From: Forficula auricularia
Taxonomy: Eukaryota; Arthropoda; Insecta; Dermaptera; Forficulidae
Assembly: GCA_024734495.1 (NCBI GenBank)
Contig: JALMQS010000090.1
Coordinates: forward strand, 1-64,000
Direction of reading: 5' to 3'
DNA length: 64,000 bases
Under the pieces are notes generated by a model. The model did no database searches and was not told the DNA's origin. It saw only the letters and a list, made by a program, of their open reading frames with translations. The translations under genes and the position numbers were made by a program. Positions 1-13,221 of the stretch are shown piece by piece; position 1 is the stretch's first letter; each line of letters opens with the position of its first letter.

Positions 1-580
1 CACTTGTTAATAATAAAATTAGTTTCATTAAAAAACTTATCAAAAATTGTTTTCCCAAAAGTGAGACCTGGTATTAAATCGATTCTTCCAAGTCTTCAGC
101 AATTGTTACCTATAATAATCGAAACGTCAAAAATTCAGTACCAATATAATTGAAATTAGTAGTTCTCTTTATCTATCGCCAGTCTTTCCATCAATTAAAC
201 ATTAAATTCTACCTCTCCATCTTCAATACCTCTAATTAATTTTTTGTTTAAAAGACAATTTTTTGAACCAGTTAAATTGCCTAATTTTAATATAAAATAA
301 ATATTTGTAATGATTTATTAGTGGGATTTAAAATTTAAAAATCAATTAATTTTTAAAATGAAATTGAAAAAAATCTAATTATACATTTTTATCGAGACAA
401 CCACCTGTGAATAATTATTTCAATTAACAAAAACCCATCAAAAACAACTTAGCCGAAGATGAAACCGTGACAGATCGAATTGGCAACCAAAAAACCACCT
501 AACCCGTGAATTTTATCCAAATCGTTAGAGCTGTTTTCGAGAAACCGATTCTATATATATATATATACAAGAATTGCTCG
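1..580. repeat. Dispersed repeat, copy 1 (truncated by the window edge)
   Basis: This stretch is repeated with scattered differences at 41860-42415, and its right part again at 11800-12100. Shared landmarks are the run ending GTGACAGATCGAATTG, the sentence-like block AAATCGTTAGAGC...GAGAAACCGATTCT, a TA-dinucleotide tract and a final ACAAGAATTGCTCG tail. The conserved tail after an (AT)n tract resembles the short 3' ends of RTE-type LINEs or their non-autonomous derivatives, but no reverse transcriptase frame is present, so the class is left open. Confidence 0.6.
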
Positions 581-949
581 TTTAATATAATAAGATAATA
601 TATTAAACGATACAGTATTCTTTTTTCTTTATAAGTTTATAAGTTATAAAAATTATTTAAATAAATTGAACGATACTTACTTGAAATAAGTGTAGATATA
701 TATTTTTATACAACTACTAATATATTACTTTTACATTTTAAGCACCCACTCTAACTTACACACACTTAAATATTCTCAAAAAAAGAATGTAAAATGTAAC
801 AAAATTGTATTCTCATGTGTTTGACTCTACGAGTACTAGGCTCAACTGAAAAATGATCTTTGGAATATAGTGGAAAATTCTAGAATTATACCAAAATAAA
901 TGGTTTACTAAAATTTTTTAAAAGGTTAAAACGGCATCATCTCTATTGT

Positions 950-1056
950 TCCCCGCTTTTATCGTTCGGCGCCTTTGTCTTTCGCCATCTTTATCGTTCG
1001 GCGCCTTTATAATTCGGCGCCTGGTGCCGGGGCACCGCTCGCACCACTCACGCTAC
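950..1056. mobile_element. hAT-like transposon right end with GCGCC-rich subrepeats
   Basis: Three imperfect copies of TTCGGCGCCT lie in a row, followed by GGTGCCGGGGCACCGCTC and a terminal CACTCACGCTACTG. Read on the minus strand the terminus is CAGTAGCGTGAGTGG, which looks like a hAT terminal inverted repeat (CAGTGGCGTAGC type). I found no convincing partner end upstream, so only one terminus can be supported. The GC-rich composition contrasts sharply with the flanks. Confidence 0.4.
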
Positions 1057-1059
1057 TGA

Positions 1060-4000
1060 TCTGGTCTTATACTATACAGTGTTGTTAAAGATTTATATAT
1101 GAAAGCATCTAAATACATATGTTCTTGTGAATATGATACAGATACAAATTTTCCAAAACATTTAGAAATAGATAGACACAGTTTTTACAAAATATCTAGA
1201 TACAAGATACATTTGTAGATATTAAAAATTTCAAAACTATTTATTTGGATAATTTAAAAAAAAATAGTCAGTAGATTATATTCAAAATTCTTAAATTATA
1301 CAAAACTACATAAGAATTTTTTATTATTATTACACTGTTTTCGACTGCTAAAGTCAATTACTACATGAGGCAGGTGTTTTCCCGTTGATATTTTCCAACC
1401 CAAGACCCCCGTCAGAACAAACTAAATCCGTCTTTTTCTAGGCACACAGTGGGCTCGAAATTGAGCTAATTAACTACAATTTTATTAATAGATTTTATAA
1501 TTATTTCACAAAACTAAATAAAATAATATAAATCCACAAATAATTACACCTCTAGGGCCAAAAACTTTTATCATTTAATGAACTACTCTTTCTGAATTAA
1601 AATTTAAAAATTTGAATCTGGAGATGTATTTTAATAATTTTAAGTGACTTTTACACCCTTAGAAAAATTTAAATTAATAATGAGAATATCAAAGATTCGG
1701 CGATTCCAGAAAATCAATTGAGCAATCCATTAATTAATTTATCCTATCATCATGTCTGTGTTAATTTATTCTCGATGTAGAGAGTGATCCTAGGTATCCA
1801 TTGTCCCATAAATTTGTTCATGGATTGTTTTACATGTAGTCGTATGTTGTCCGATTGGAGCAGTTTCAAGGAGGTCTCCGATTATCTGTCTAGACTAATG
1901 CAAATATTAAATTTCAGCACTGAAATAAATGAGTACGACTCTTGCAGAAGATGGCGGTACGATCTACGATGGATGCAACGGGTCATTGGGCTGTCGTCGA
2001 GCGAACAAAAACCACATCAACAACAACCATTCCAACTCGCTCATGCTTTGAATAAATGACAGCCATTGAAACAACTTGACTATCATCAAATCACCATTGT
2101 TGCTAAAAGGATTGTTGCGCAGAATGGTATAATATGAGCGTTACATTATCAAGACAACATCTGATGAAGCTGTCTCGTAAAAAATGAATTATTTTATAAA
2201 GAATATCTCTAAGTGTATGTCTTCTTCTTAATGTACATAAATATGCATATATTTAATAGGTCGGCCAAGTGCGAGTAGGACTCGTATACCGAGGGTTCCA
2301 AGCCTTATATCTTCCAAAAGACTTTAGATATCAAATTCCTTCTTATTTGGAGTTGATAAGAAGAGTTATAATGTTTTATATATTTTTTTTATTTATAGGC
2401 CTCGGGATCTAAATGTCCATTTAGCCAGTTGTCACAGTTAGGGTTATTTATTTTTCCATGAATGTGTGTGTAAATTGCTGAAGGGATCAGATTATAGCCG
2501 GTCAAACATTTGCAGGCATACGGGCTTGAACTCAGTCAAACTTGATACATAGGCAAAGATTCTACTCACTCAGCCACTCGAGATAAAACAATATTTCTCA
2601 CATTTTATATCAAAATTAAACTTTATTTAATCTTTCTCATTTATCTATAAATTAAAGCATTATTCTTCTATCTAGCAGTGTGAATGAACGAATTTGAGGT
2701 TTTAATTAATACGTTACTGTTGAATCAATAATTCATCTACTCTCAGCAAAACAACATATTTTTAATTATATTTTAATACTTGTTTGTTATCGAATCGGGA
2801 TAAGACAAATTTATGTAATGTGCACTAAGCAGTTCAAGATATTTTGCTATTACATCCAAATTCCTGTTTTTAAGTTTTAAAGAATATAAAGCTCTTTTGA
2901 AAAATATGTTGAGCGAATGCCAATAGGGTTGGTTACTCCCTAAAGGGTTCTCTTCAGTTTGTTTAATTAAACCCTTGACACTCTCTGATTCAATAAGGGG
3001 TTTGTTTGATGAATCTATCTTATCAATCAACACGTTGCCGCATCATTATTTCCAACACCCGTGAATATATCCCCTGCCACATCATATCTTTCCTTAAGAG
3101 AGCTGTCTGATTGGACTTTCTCTGGCACAATCTGAAGATAAGACGCTGAAGACTCCGGCGGGCGGCCATCTTTATCTCGGCGTCACCGGTAAATAATTGC
3201 CGGCTGCGTTTTATCTGCAAGCAAGCATCCATTTCTTGTGGGTTCTGGCCGGTTAATTTAGTGCCGCGTGCAGTTGGGGAAGTCGTTCTGCTGGCGAGGA
3301 AAACAAATTGGTGGGTGACAATTTGGCCGAGTCTTCGGAGGACTCATCCTCTTCGCACCTACCGCAGGTCCGGCCACACACACACACACACACAAACACT
3401 ACATTTATTTATAGAGGAGCTCTCAAGCAATGTTGTCTTCTCTTGTCTTAATCTAGAAATTCTCAAAATAGAGACACTTCCTAAAAGAATGTCTCTTTTT
3501 GATAGTCTGTGCAATCATTTAATTTTAAGATCAAATCGATCAGGAAAAGAATTTGTTAAAATAAAGAAACAAAAATTTACATATTCTGATCGGGAAATGA
3601 AGATAAAATATCCTTCTTCTCTGGACTTCCCCTACTAAGGTCTCTTCTGGTCTTCGGGCCAAATTTTTTTTTATTCAATCTTTTCTTCCACGACATCCTT
3701 GCCCCTCTAATTAGGATTGCCACAATGATTCAAGAAGAGAAAAAAACTTAAAAAAAAAAAATCATTTAAATATATTTTTATTTTTCTTACTTGAATCCAG
3801 CAATAGACGAAGTGGTCTCGGTCCAGTGATAAATCGCCGCGAAGACAAAATACAGTGCCCGTCAAAGGCAACACTTTATATACATATTCGATTTTTTTTA
3901 TAATCTTAATATAATATATAAAAAGAGACGGTGATGTTTCATTCATTCATTCATCTATCAACTCACAGCCTAAACCGCTTGACCTAAAAATATGAAATTT

Positions 4001-5240
4001 GGACGGTATATTCTTTCTACGATTTATGGGTGTGTTAAGAAAGGATTTTTCGAAATTCGAATCCTAAAGGGAGGAAAGGGTCTCAAAATTTGTTTTCAGA
4101 GTTTTTCAAGATCTCTTAATCCAGAAAAGATATCGATATGGGTTTAGTTTAGAAAGGTGAAGCATTGAAATACAAAAAAGCATATTTGAGTATTTTTTTT
4201 TTTTTTTTTTAATGCAATCGAATGCAAGAAGGGGTGCACCAGTAAAGTGTGTTTGCTCTGTTTGTCCCCGAAAGAGAGATATAGTCATTTTGGGGTAAAT
4301 TTTTGAAATTTTTAAAGTACTCTATCTCCTCAAGTTATTAAGTTTTAGCATTCAATTTTGGTACATAAGTTTATTAATGCTAAATCTCGGGAAATTTTTT
4401 TGGATTTCAATGCTTCACCTTTCTAAAATAATTTTTCTCTAAAAATCTTTTATAGAAAACAATCTTAAAACGTTTATTTAAAATCTAAACTTTTATAAAA
4501 TTGATTGCTTAGATTGTGACGGGACATAACATATAATAGGACAGACAATTTAAAACAATATTTAAAATCTAGAATTTACAAACATATACATATATTCAAT
4601 TAGAAGAAAAAATTCTGAATGTATTGTCCCTAATCAACGAACCTGCGACACAATTTTTGACTTTTCTAACCCCAAAATTTTAGATAAAGAGCGGAATCTA
4701 GAAAAAATATTAATTTTAGAAATGATCGAAATTTTAAACAACAAAAGGATATTAAATGTTTTTCTATTTATCAAAGATTTTTAGAGAAAAAATATTTTTC
4801 GTAAATATAAATATTTTTTAAAATACCACAATTCTTTTTTAGTAGAAAACATTTTTATATTACCTGTCAGAGGGCTTCATCCCCCAATATTTTTTATTTT
4901 TTATTCAAAGTAATTTCATCTCTAAAACAATTTGAATCATTGTCTTTTTTAAAAATATTTATTTCTTTTTTAGTTGATTTATATTCATTTTTTAAAGCAA
5001 CTATTTTTCAAATTTCTAAGATTCCATTGATAAAAGGAGGAATTCTCCCGTAAGGTTTGAATTTTAAATAAATATTTCAAGATTGTTTTTTATGTATAAA
5101 AGATTTGTATTTATTTATAAAAACAATCAATAAATTTTTTCAATATTATATATAGATGTGTGTATTGTGTATTCATTTATATTTACACCTAAATAGATGT
5201 ATGTTTATTTGCATCAAGCAGTGGACACCCCCAATGATTT
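1060..5240. other. AT-rich stretch without a supportable gene
   Basis: Mostly AT-rich DNA. Around 1784-2060 and 3030-3400 base composition is more balanced. The second block has short open frames on both strands and a (CA)n run at 3374-3393, but no domain, splice pattern or family resemblance. The 4.4-5.1 kb part resembles the 46.2-46.6 kb and 53.1-53.3 kb regions (shared AAACAATCTT...CGTTT wording), so it is at least partly a dispersed repeat. Confidence 0.5.
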
Positions 5241-5248
5241 TCTCTTAA

Positions 5249-5845
5249 GGAGGACCTTTCGCCCCCAATGTTAAATAAAAAATATTAGATTATAACTATA
5301 ACTTAATTTTTTATAATAGTTTAAGTCTCTATCTATGCTTTGGTGAAGTTTCAATCACACATTAGCGAGCAAATTTTTGAAAATAAATTTTTTTAAATGT
5401 AAACATTTTCTCAGAGTCTTATGGAAAATTAAGATTTTGACACTTTCTCATGAATTATACTACTATTATAGTTGAATTAATAAAGTTAAAAAAACTAATA
5501 ATTGTCTTTTTGAAACATGAAGGTTTCTTTTTTTGCAATAAAATATATCATTGACCGTCAAATTTACTTTAAAAAATCACATAAATCCTATGTTTGGATG
5601 TAAACATAAACAGTATTAATACAACGCATTGCCAAATCATTCAAGAGATATTAACAGCTGATTTGAATAAATCAAACTAACTTTTGTATTTAATTATTTT
5701 TTTATAATTGTTTTTATTTCAAACATTTACCGCTTTCATACTATTTATTTTTGTAATTCTATTATTTCTCATTTGTATTTTATCTTATTTTATTAAATAT
5801 TAGATACTATACTTTTTTTGACTCAACTGGAGCGAAAGGTCCTCC
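5249..5845 (+). mobile_element. TTAA-flanked MITE, copy 1
   Basis: The element begins GGAGGACCTTTCGC and ends with its inverse, GCGAAAGGTCCTCC. It is flanked by TTAA on the left and TTAT (one change) on the right. A second, opposite-orientation copy at 44123-44732 shares the interior and has TTAA on both sides. No transposase frame is present. A TTAA target is typical of piggyBac and Kolobok superfamilies; the terminal bases do not let me choose between them. Confidence 0.8.
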
Positions 5846-6059
5846 TTATATCTTAAACAAAAGCATATAAAATTGAAATTTTTGTGACATTCACATTCAA
5901 AAGATTCTAAAGATTATCTCTAAAAATTTGTAATATTTGTGAATACATAAATTGGGATAGTTATAACAAGATTGATGACAGCCAGGGTTCTCATTAGACC
6001 CCTACTAAGCTTGTCTCATTCTTTATAATAGTGGGCATTCATCTAGGCTAATTATAAAA

Positions 6060-6355
6060 AATTCCTGTGCTTTGCGGGACACCCTGTGTGGACACCCAAC
6101 ACACGTGGTCGTCGGTGACTAATTTAAGACAGGGCCGCCTCGGAGTGCTGGGTGGTCAGGTGAGTTAAGGTACTATCTGGCAGCGATCGGGGCCATTGAG
6201 AGCTCACATCACACGTCTCTATAAAGGCGCAGCCCTGGGGGCAGAGCCACACTTAACGTTATCAGACCCTAGGAAAGTCATTTGGGGACATTGGACAGAG
6301 AGCAACGGCTGATTGGAACCATCCTAAACGGATCAAGTGTCCCATCTCAATCACA
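6060..6355 (+). promoter_or_regulatory. Candidate Pol II promoter and first (non-coding) exon
   Basis: A GC-richer island contains TATAAA at 6220-6225. About 29 bases downstream lies CCACACT (6247-6253), which fits the YYANWYY initiator with its A at 6249, the spacing expected of a TATA/Inr core promoter. The following 100 bases are of balanced composition and reach CACAAGTAACC, whose GTAACC could be a 5' splice site near 6352. No coding frame is apparent, so this would be a 5' untranslated exon of a gene whose body lies elsewhere. It is not repeated in the window. The inference rests on motif spacing only. Confidence 0.35.
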
Positions 6356-6649
6356 AGTAACCATTCGAGATTTTTAAATGAAAAATAATGCTTGGAAAAC
6401 AACCTTGGTTATCAGTGGGGCAACACACCCGCAGCAGAGATAAATGGCCATGTTGAAAAAGACTATTTTGGTTCTGAGGTCTCCTCGCCTCGTTGGTTCT
6501 TGGGGTTTCATTCATATACGAAATCCCAAACCAACATTTACTGCAATCATTTAAGATTAAATTAAATATAATGGCCGAGTACGAATCGAACCGTATACCC
6601 AGGATTCCTTTAATCTTTAAAAACCTTAATTAATTCTTGCAAACACGGA

Positions 6650-7042
6650 CAAGGGAGTATCCAGGAATTTTTTATGGGGGGGGGAGAATGTATATAAGGT
6701 GGCCGATGTATATAAGATCTACTTTTTATCTCGAAAGTGTGTCGCGATCGAATTGTCCAAGCGGGGGGGGGGGGGGGTCAGAGACGCCCCCCCCACACAC
6801 ACATAGAACTTTATTTTCAATTTTAAAATTTTTAAAAAAATAAATGTTTTTTTTTTACAAATTTGATATCTCATATTTTAAGTTCATTAAAATAAAAAAA
6901 AAATAAAAAAAATTGTTATAAATTCCCTGTCGATTTGGCCGCCGTTTTTTGGCCTCTGCGTGCGACGCACGTGTTGCACTCCCGCCAGGCACGGGCCTGT
7001 ATAGGAGGGGCGATCGCCCGCCCCCCCCTGGATCCGCCCTTG
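6650..7042. mobile_element. hAT-type MITE with perfect 8-bp target duplication
   Basis: Terminal inverted repeats are CAAGGGAGTATCCAGG on the left and CCTGGATCCGCCCTTG on the right. AACACGGA is repeated exactly on both sides (6642-6649 and 7043-7050), an 8-bp target duplication typical of hAT. The interior has poly-G/poly-C runs, a GATCTAC block and CACACACATAGAACTTTATTT. A shorter relative is nested at 53779-54013. It encodes no transposase; open frames across it come from the G/C runs. Confidence 0.85.
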
Positions 7043-7119
7043 AACACGGACCTTCCTCCACATAGAAACAAATAGGCTATGTAACAATAATCAAACCGTT
7101 TTTTACACTACCCAGAAAA

Positions 7120-7440
7120 TCCAGCTTTAAGGAGGTTCGGAACAGCTTATCTATCTGGCTGATCTATGAAAAAATCATTTGTATTTCTTCAGAGTGACAT
7201 TTTCTGCCTACTAAATTTTTTAATAAAAAAATTTTTTAATAATGAGGTTAATTTCAAATAAAAATCTTTGTTTTGATAATAATAATAAAAATAATATTGA
7301 GATAAATTTTTTCTCATTATAAAAATATTTATTTAACACAAAAAGATTTCATGAAATAGAGTTGGAATACCACACTAGTTCTTTTGTTATATTCTGTTGG
7401 CTGAAAATAACTTTTTATTTTTACATTTATGAATAACTAA
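7120..7440 (+). repeat. Dispersed repeat carrying the empty site of the 44-kb MITE
   Basis: Matches 43917-44122 and then 44733-44830, the two flanks of the TTAA MITE at 44123-44732. Shared wording includes TTCTTCAGAGTGACA, AATAATGAGGTTA and CTTTTTATTTTTRCATTTA. At 7333-7336 this copy has a single TTAA where the other copy has the 610-bp insertion with duplicated TTAA. Function of the repeat itself is unknown. Confidence 0.75.
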
Positions 7441-8930
7441 TTAACTAGACTGTCATATCTATTGAAAAATGTATCATTCGATTCATAAAAGTTGAATTAT
7501 TGATCTAAATAAATTTGTATGAAAATGGTATAATTTGTATAGAAGTTATAGCCCTTTTAAAAGCTCGGTTTACTTCCATGTTAATAGGACAATTTTCAAT
7601 AATTTATTTCTCGGTAATGGGACAGATGATCAACTTTAAATTTCGGAATAAATATTTAATACATCAATGATTCGATGGTAAAAATTTGAGAATTTTCTAA
7701 TAAAAATGATAAACAGTCCCGAACCCCCTTAATTATAATCATGGAAACATTATTTTATGACTCTGTTTTTACGGGGTGGTGGAGCTTCCAAATGTGGAAT
7801 CTAGGAAAATAAATCGACCCGAATGTGACCTGGATCCGGCATTGGTCTTCATTTATTTATTAGACGTTACTGGGTTCCTACTACTAACCTTTTCTCCTTT
7901 CAAATCCAACCAAATTTTCAAGTAAAAAAAAAAATAATAACATTAATTCCAGTATACTAGTATGTAGACGAGATGTTGGATAAGACCACCTCCTATTAAA
8001 TACTCATTTTAAATGCATAATATTTTCCGAATATCTCGAATCATAAATACTTAATATTTGTAGCCAGAGATTTCACTTTGTTTTTTCTTTTCTCTTTTTT
8101 GTTTTTTTTTATTTATATGGACTGATGTTTGAAAGAGGATACTTTAAGCTAGAGAGCTATTAAGCTGAGAGTTATTTTCTTCAGGGTTGAAAGGTAACTG
8201 ATACCAGCAAAAAATATGATATGAGGATATGATGAGACCATTTAACACGTTCACAACCGACCAGGAATAAAAGGTGAAAAAAATTAAAAATAAACTTCTT
8301 CTCATGTTTCATAACCGATATTTTTCAAGTATTAATGTCTTATTAAAGCATCGATAAAAGACAGTCGTGGCGCTTCTTTTTCCATCTGGAAAAATTAATA
8401 TTCAATTCTTTGAATATCTATAATGAAATTAATTTTTAAATGGAAAATTTATTCTTGAATATGATCAAAGATAATCAATTAGGTGATGTAATTAAGAAAT
8501 TCCATGTTTACATTTTGGCATTTAATTATAAAATGATAATAAATTATATCAGCTAATTTTAATCGTTTAATAAATAATAGGAAAAGAAAGTGAGAACTTT
8601 TTTAAGACTCGGTACATCAGGAACTGGAGGAGGGGGGGGGCTTTGTCCTCATAAAATCCTCTCGTTGAGTCTAAATACTAATAATATAAATCTAAGGAAT
8701 CTTCATTGTTTTTATAAACATCCATTTTCTTTTGTTTTTAACTGTGAGCACCTCTTCTCAATATCGCTGATGTGGGTACCACTATGAATTTCACATTGGC
8801 TTCTCCTTTATTTGAAATCACCATACGAGTTTTTTTCTTTCAAATAACTTCAATTTGAGTTTCTTCGATTTTAGTCAAAACCTCAAAGTACTTATTCTAG
8901 CCTCTAGATCTAGATAGCTTAAGTTTCAAA
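7440..8930. other. AT-rich stretch without a supportable gene
   Basis: I see no coding signature, RNA gene or clear repeat boundary. A 9-base G run lies at about 8632-8640 inside a short low-complexity open frame. Confidence 0.4.
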
Positions 8931-9295
8931 TCCTAAAGCTCTGCGACTTACTGTATACGAGATATGGACGATTAAATTATTTATTTTGAGACACTCATAA
9001 TTTACACCCCCCTTCTTTTACTTCAATCGGATTAAAATTGCTACACAACTAAAAACTTATTACACCTGATGAGTATAACGATTAAAAAAAATCATTATGG
9101 CTGTTTTTAAGAAAAATCTTTCATGTAAATATCAACTTAAGTTATTCCGATTTCAGCTAAAAGCTTGCTGTACTCCTTCTAGCCTATATCGAGCTTAAGT
9201 TTCAAATTTTGTAGCTCTGAGATTTACGGTTGCAAAACGCAGGGATGGTACATACATACAGTATACATACGTACACACGGGCCAATGGGTGTTGG
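8930..9295 (+). repeat. Dispersed repeat family E, divergent copy
   Basis: Shares the ordered blocks GCTCTGCGACTTAC, ACGAGATATG, ACGATTAAA and the AATCGGATTAAAATT wording with 11125-11350, 12890-13100 (minus strand) and 41565-41790. In the other copies it leads into GAAACCGATTCT and an (AT)n tract. It then continues with a second half-copy of the same unit (AGCTTAAGTTTCAAATTTTG). Non-coding, class uncertain, RTE-like tail suspected. Confidence 0.5.
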
Positions 9296-9299
9296 TCAC

Positions 9300-11080
9300 T
9301 TTTTGTCCTCTGGGAACCACAATATTCGGTTTTTTGTTCTAAGTCTGGTTTAGATCTATTAAGGGCATCGATTCCTTCCATCTAGAATTGACAAAATGAA
9401 ATTAACTTTTTTCATCTCTGAGATAGAAGCTCTCAATGTGTCAAGAACCTGGCGATCGCAATACTTACATATAATATTTTTTTAAATATAGTAAATGTGA
9501 AATTAAAAATTCTGCGTATTTACCTGCGGTGCACAGTTGAAAATTTCAGTGATTTGGCAATTATTTATCAGTGAACGGTTGGAGCTAGAATGTAGAATCT
9601 TATCAAAATAATCTTGATTCTATGATTGTATTTTTCTTTTTGTCTGTCTATTGATTCTGATACTCAAGAATAAAAGTTCGTAAAATTGATTCTGGTGACA
9701 AAACTTTTTATTTCCGAACGTTTACGGGCACTGTACATGTCCTGATTAGGTGTTTTTTGTAAAAATGCTGACATTTTTCATTCTCCAGGGTAGTAAGAAA
9801 TAATCGGGTCTTTCTTAATCCCGATTTGACGCTCATTGCTTCAAATTTGAAACTTTTTAGTCCAATTTTTAAAAATCTGAATTTGCATGGACCATTGTAA
9901 CAATTTCAGTGATAGGTCATCCAGGTCGTTTCAAACCCACACATTTCTCCCGCGGTAGGTTTAAGAGTTCCGTAAAATAAACCATTTTTGACCTTCAATT
10001 CTCATTTAAATCTCTCCAACTTATTTGCATTTCGTTTAATATATGATATAGCTATAATAATAAATAAAATAAAATACTATCTATAAATCATTTGTCTGAA
10101 AATTATTTGCATTTATTATTTATAAAACGGCTGTAGAATTCTCATTAATTTCAATATTTTCGATAATAATTCATTTGAAGATTAATCGGATTTTACGGAA
10201 AAATGAAATTGTTTTTTTTCTCCTCAATGAAACTGAATACTAATGAAAATTCAATAAAATTCGAGGCGTTGAATAGCAAATAGAATAAATCAAATATGAA
10301 TTGGTAAATTGAAAAATAAAATTTAAGAAAATAAATTATTAATCTTTTTCCCATTCAGTAGGAAATAATTAAGGGAGACTATGTATTTGTTATTTATATT
10401 GAGGGAATACAAATGGAATATAAGAATTATTTAAAAAATATATATGAAAGATCATTCATAACTATCATAAAGAATAAATTAATGATTAAGCTTTCAGCTT
10501 AATGGAAATATTTGTTATTTGAAATGTTAAGAAAAACGATGATTCGCTATTTGACATTGCAACTCAACAATGGTAGTAAAATAATTTTTTTTTTTTTTTT
10601 GCTAATTGTGTTGAAAAATCTCTGGAACGTGAGAAAAATCCTTTTCAACCATGATTTTTTCGGTCTGTGTATCTATCTGTTTGTATGGATTCACTCACAT
10701 GATACTTTAAAATTAAAATGTCATAGAAAGTTTGGTTCTTGGGCTAAAATATTATTTGTATTTTTAATGCGAAGAACTGATTAGATTTTGGACTTTAGCT
10801 TAGCTTTTGAACTTACGGTTCAAAAATGCAGAAAACATCATTTATTGAATGATTTTATTGTTGCGATTTTAGCGCAAGGCGGTACTTAAACATGGTGTAT
10901 AAATGGAACAATTTATACTTAAGTTTTATTATTAATTACTTGCTAGGGCGTCTCTAGGATAAATAAGTTTTCTATTTTTTTTCGTTACTTAACGGATAGA
11001 ATGATCTCTCTTCCTTTATAGCCAAGACATCGCAGAGTTGCCAAATAATACAAGACCCAGCCTGTTTCAGAATAGTGTCA
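9300..11080. other. AT-rich stretch without a supportable gene
   Basis: No domain-bearing frame. A long T run at 10585-10600 sits in a short open frame that has no other coding support. At 11085-11113 a CAAGTGGCGTGGCCGC motif followed by a 21-base G tract looks like another hAT-type terminus without a visible partner. Confidence 0.4.
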
Positions 11081-11124
11081 AGTGGCGTGGCCGCGGGGGG
11101 GGGGGGGGGGGGCACCGAGTAATG

Positions 11125-12022
11125 CTAGCTTAAGTTTTAAATTTCAAGGCTCTGCGACTTACTGAAGACGAGATATGAACGATTAAAATATTTATTTTGC
11201 GACATGACTAATGTACACCCCCTTCCTTTATTTCAATCGGATTAAAATTTATACAGGACTAATAACTCATGAGACTTGATATGTTCACCAATTTTTAGCG
11301 AAATCGTTAAAGCCGCTTTTGAGAAACGGAGTCTATATATATATATAGTCTTTCGGAACACCGGAGCGATGCTCGTGGAATTTTTCGCTTCAGTTAAAAC
11401 CAAATATATTAATATTATTTTTAATTTTAAATAAAAGTAAAAAAGTTCGATTTTTTATTCGCCTGCAAAATAAAAATGAAATTGAAATAAAATTTATTTT
11501 TTGCCAACGTTTTTCTACAACCTCCCACCGTTAAGTGGGCATCATCAAGACATATCACTGGCCACAAAAAAGCTTTGAATGTAATTGCAATTGAAAATAA
11601 TATTAATGCACAGGGAGGTTCTTCAAGCTGACCCCTTTTCTGAAGAAGGAGAGATGATCTTTCGAATTGTCGAATTTTTTAAGAGAATGAAATTGATATA
11701 CGGTATTCAAATAAATTAATTTATTGAAAATAGAAAAATAACTTTAATTAATTAATTTAATATATAATAATATTTATTATAACTTATTTGTGGGAGAAAT
11801 AAAAATTTAAAAAAACCAATCAATTAAGAAAAGTGAAATTGAATAAAAATGTAATTATGCATTTTTATCGAGTCAACCATGTGATTAATTATTTCAATTA
11901 ACAAAAAACCCATCAATAACAACTTAGCCGAATATGAGACCGTGACAGATCGAATTGTCAACCCAAAAATCCCCTAACCCGTGAATTTCATCCAAATCGT
12001 TAGAACCGTTTTCAAGAACCCG

Positions 12023-12062
<40 letters not shown>

Positions 12063-12110
12063 CATATATATATGTATATACAAGAATTGCTCGTTTAATA
12101 TAATAAGATT
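11125..12110 (+). repeat. Composite of repeat family E and the copy-1 repeat, with (CT)n microsatellite
   Basis: Family E occupies 11125-11350 and ends in an (AT)n tract. It is followed by a block beginning GGAACACCGGAGCGATGCTC that recurs near 41780 and 54980. From about 11800 the sequence matches the repeat at 1-580. A (CT)n run of about 30 bases at 12028-12058 and a (TA)n tract precede the family tail ACAAGAATTGCTCG. Confidence 0.55.
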
Positions 12111-12889
12111 TTTAATTGTTTTATTTTAATGCTGTTTATCACAGATGTGATATACAGGAAAGCCATGTAGTGTGCACAAAACCCAACATTTAATTGAAAT
12201 ATATATTTATTAATTTAGATGTTGTGATTAAATAAATTTATTTCTACTAGAAACGAAAACAAACTTCAACAAGCGCATCGGCTAATCAATTCCAGCGCTG
12301 ACATTTTCCAGTCAACGGTCCAGCCCGTTGAAAAATCACCACTATCACTTAACTACACAAATTTATATATACAAGACACGTTCTAGGCATACGGAATCAG
12401 CCAGCGTTGCCGAGAGATAATCAACAAAATTCAATTATATTATTAAGATGTGAGAGGGCGAAAAATAAACATTCACTTATGGGCAGTGACGACAACTGGA
12501 AGATGTTTTTTTATATATAACTTTTGCAGAGTGGGTGGGATGTTTTATGGGACTCTTTACCTTCTAAACAAATTTATAGTTATAAGAAATGAGAAATAAA
12601 TAAATAAACAAGTTGAGGTGCTAAATAATCAACAGAAATGCAATTTAAAATTTTTTTATGTTAAACAAAAAGTGTTTTTATTAACAAATTGAATATTTAG
12701 AAGAAATACTTGGTACCCTCGGAAAGCATTGAGTCCACTAGAATTGTTTGTAACCTTGTTGTTTTTAGAATTCTGAAACGTGGAGAAAATCAATAACATG
12801 CATGATAATTTTTTTATTTATGTCCCGAATATCTTATCTTATTATATCTTATTATATTAAACGAGCAATTCTTGTATATATATATAGAA

Positions 12890-13100
12890 TCGGTTTCTCG
12901 AAAATGCCTCTGACGATTTCGCTAAAAATTGGTGAACTTATCAATTCTCATGAGTTATTAGTGGTGTATCAATTTTAATCCGATTGAAATAAAGGAAGGG
13001 TTTGTGAATTAGTCATGTCGCAAAATAAATATTTTAATCGTTCATATCTCGTCTTCGGTAAGTCGCAGAACCTTGAAATTTGAAACTTAAGCTATTTAGA
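12890..13100 (-). repeat. Repeat family E, inverted copy
   Basis: Reverse-complement match to 11125-11350 and 41565-41790. On the minus strand it reads through GCGACTTACCGAAGACGAG to the AGAAACCGATTC tail, and then the ACAAGAATTGCTCG end at about 12865-12880. Confidence 0.6.
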
Positions 13101-13221
13101 GAAAAAAGTTACCGAGCATTATTTATTGAAATGATTATGTTTTGATGAGAGTAGCAGCGTTTTTAATTCATAAAGGGAAATCAATGAGGTTGTTCTCTGA
13201 TTGATGCAAATTAAACATATA

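Noticed and set aside
1784..2059. 91-codon open frame
   Set aside because: Starts at GTG, has no ATG upstream in frame, no domain and no splice or promoter context.
2158..2200. CTGATGAAGCTGTCTCGTAAAA as a hammerhead
   Set aside because: Stem II is weak and GAAA is replaced by TAAA; no related copies seen.
9065..9090. Another CTGATGA hit (CACCTGATGAGTATAACG)
   Set aside because: No stem II and no GAAA downstream; chance match to the hammerhead core.
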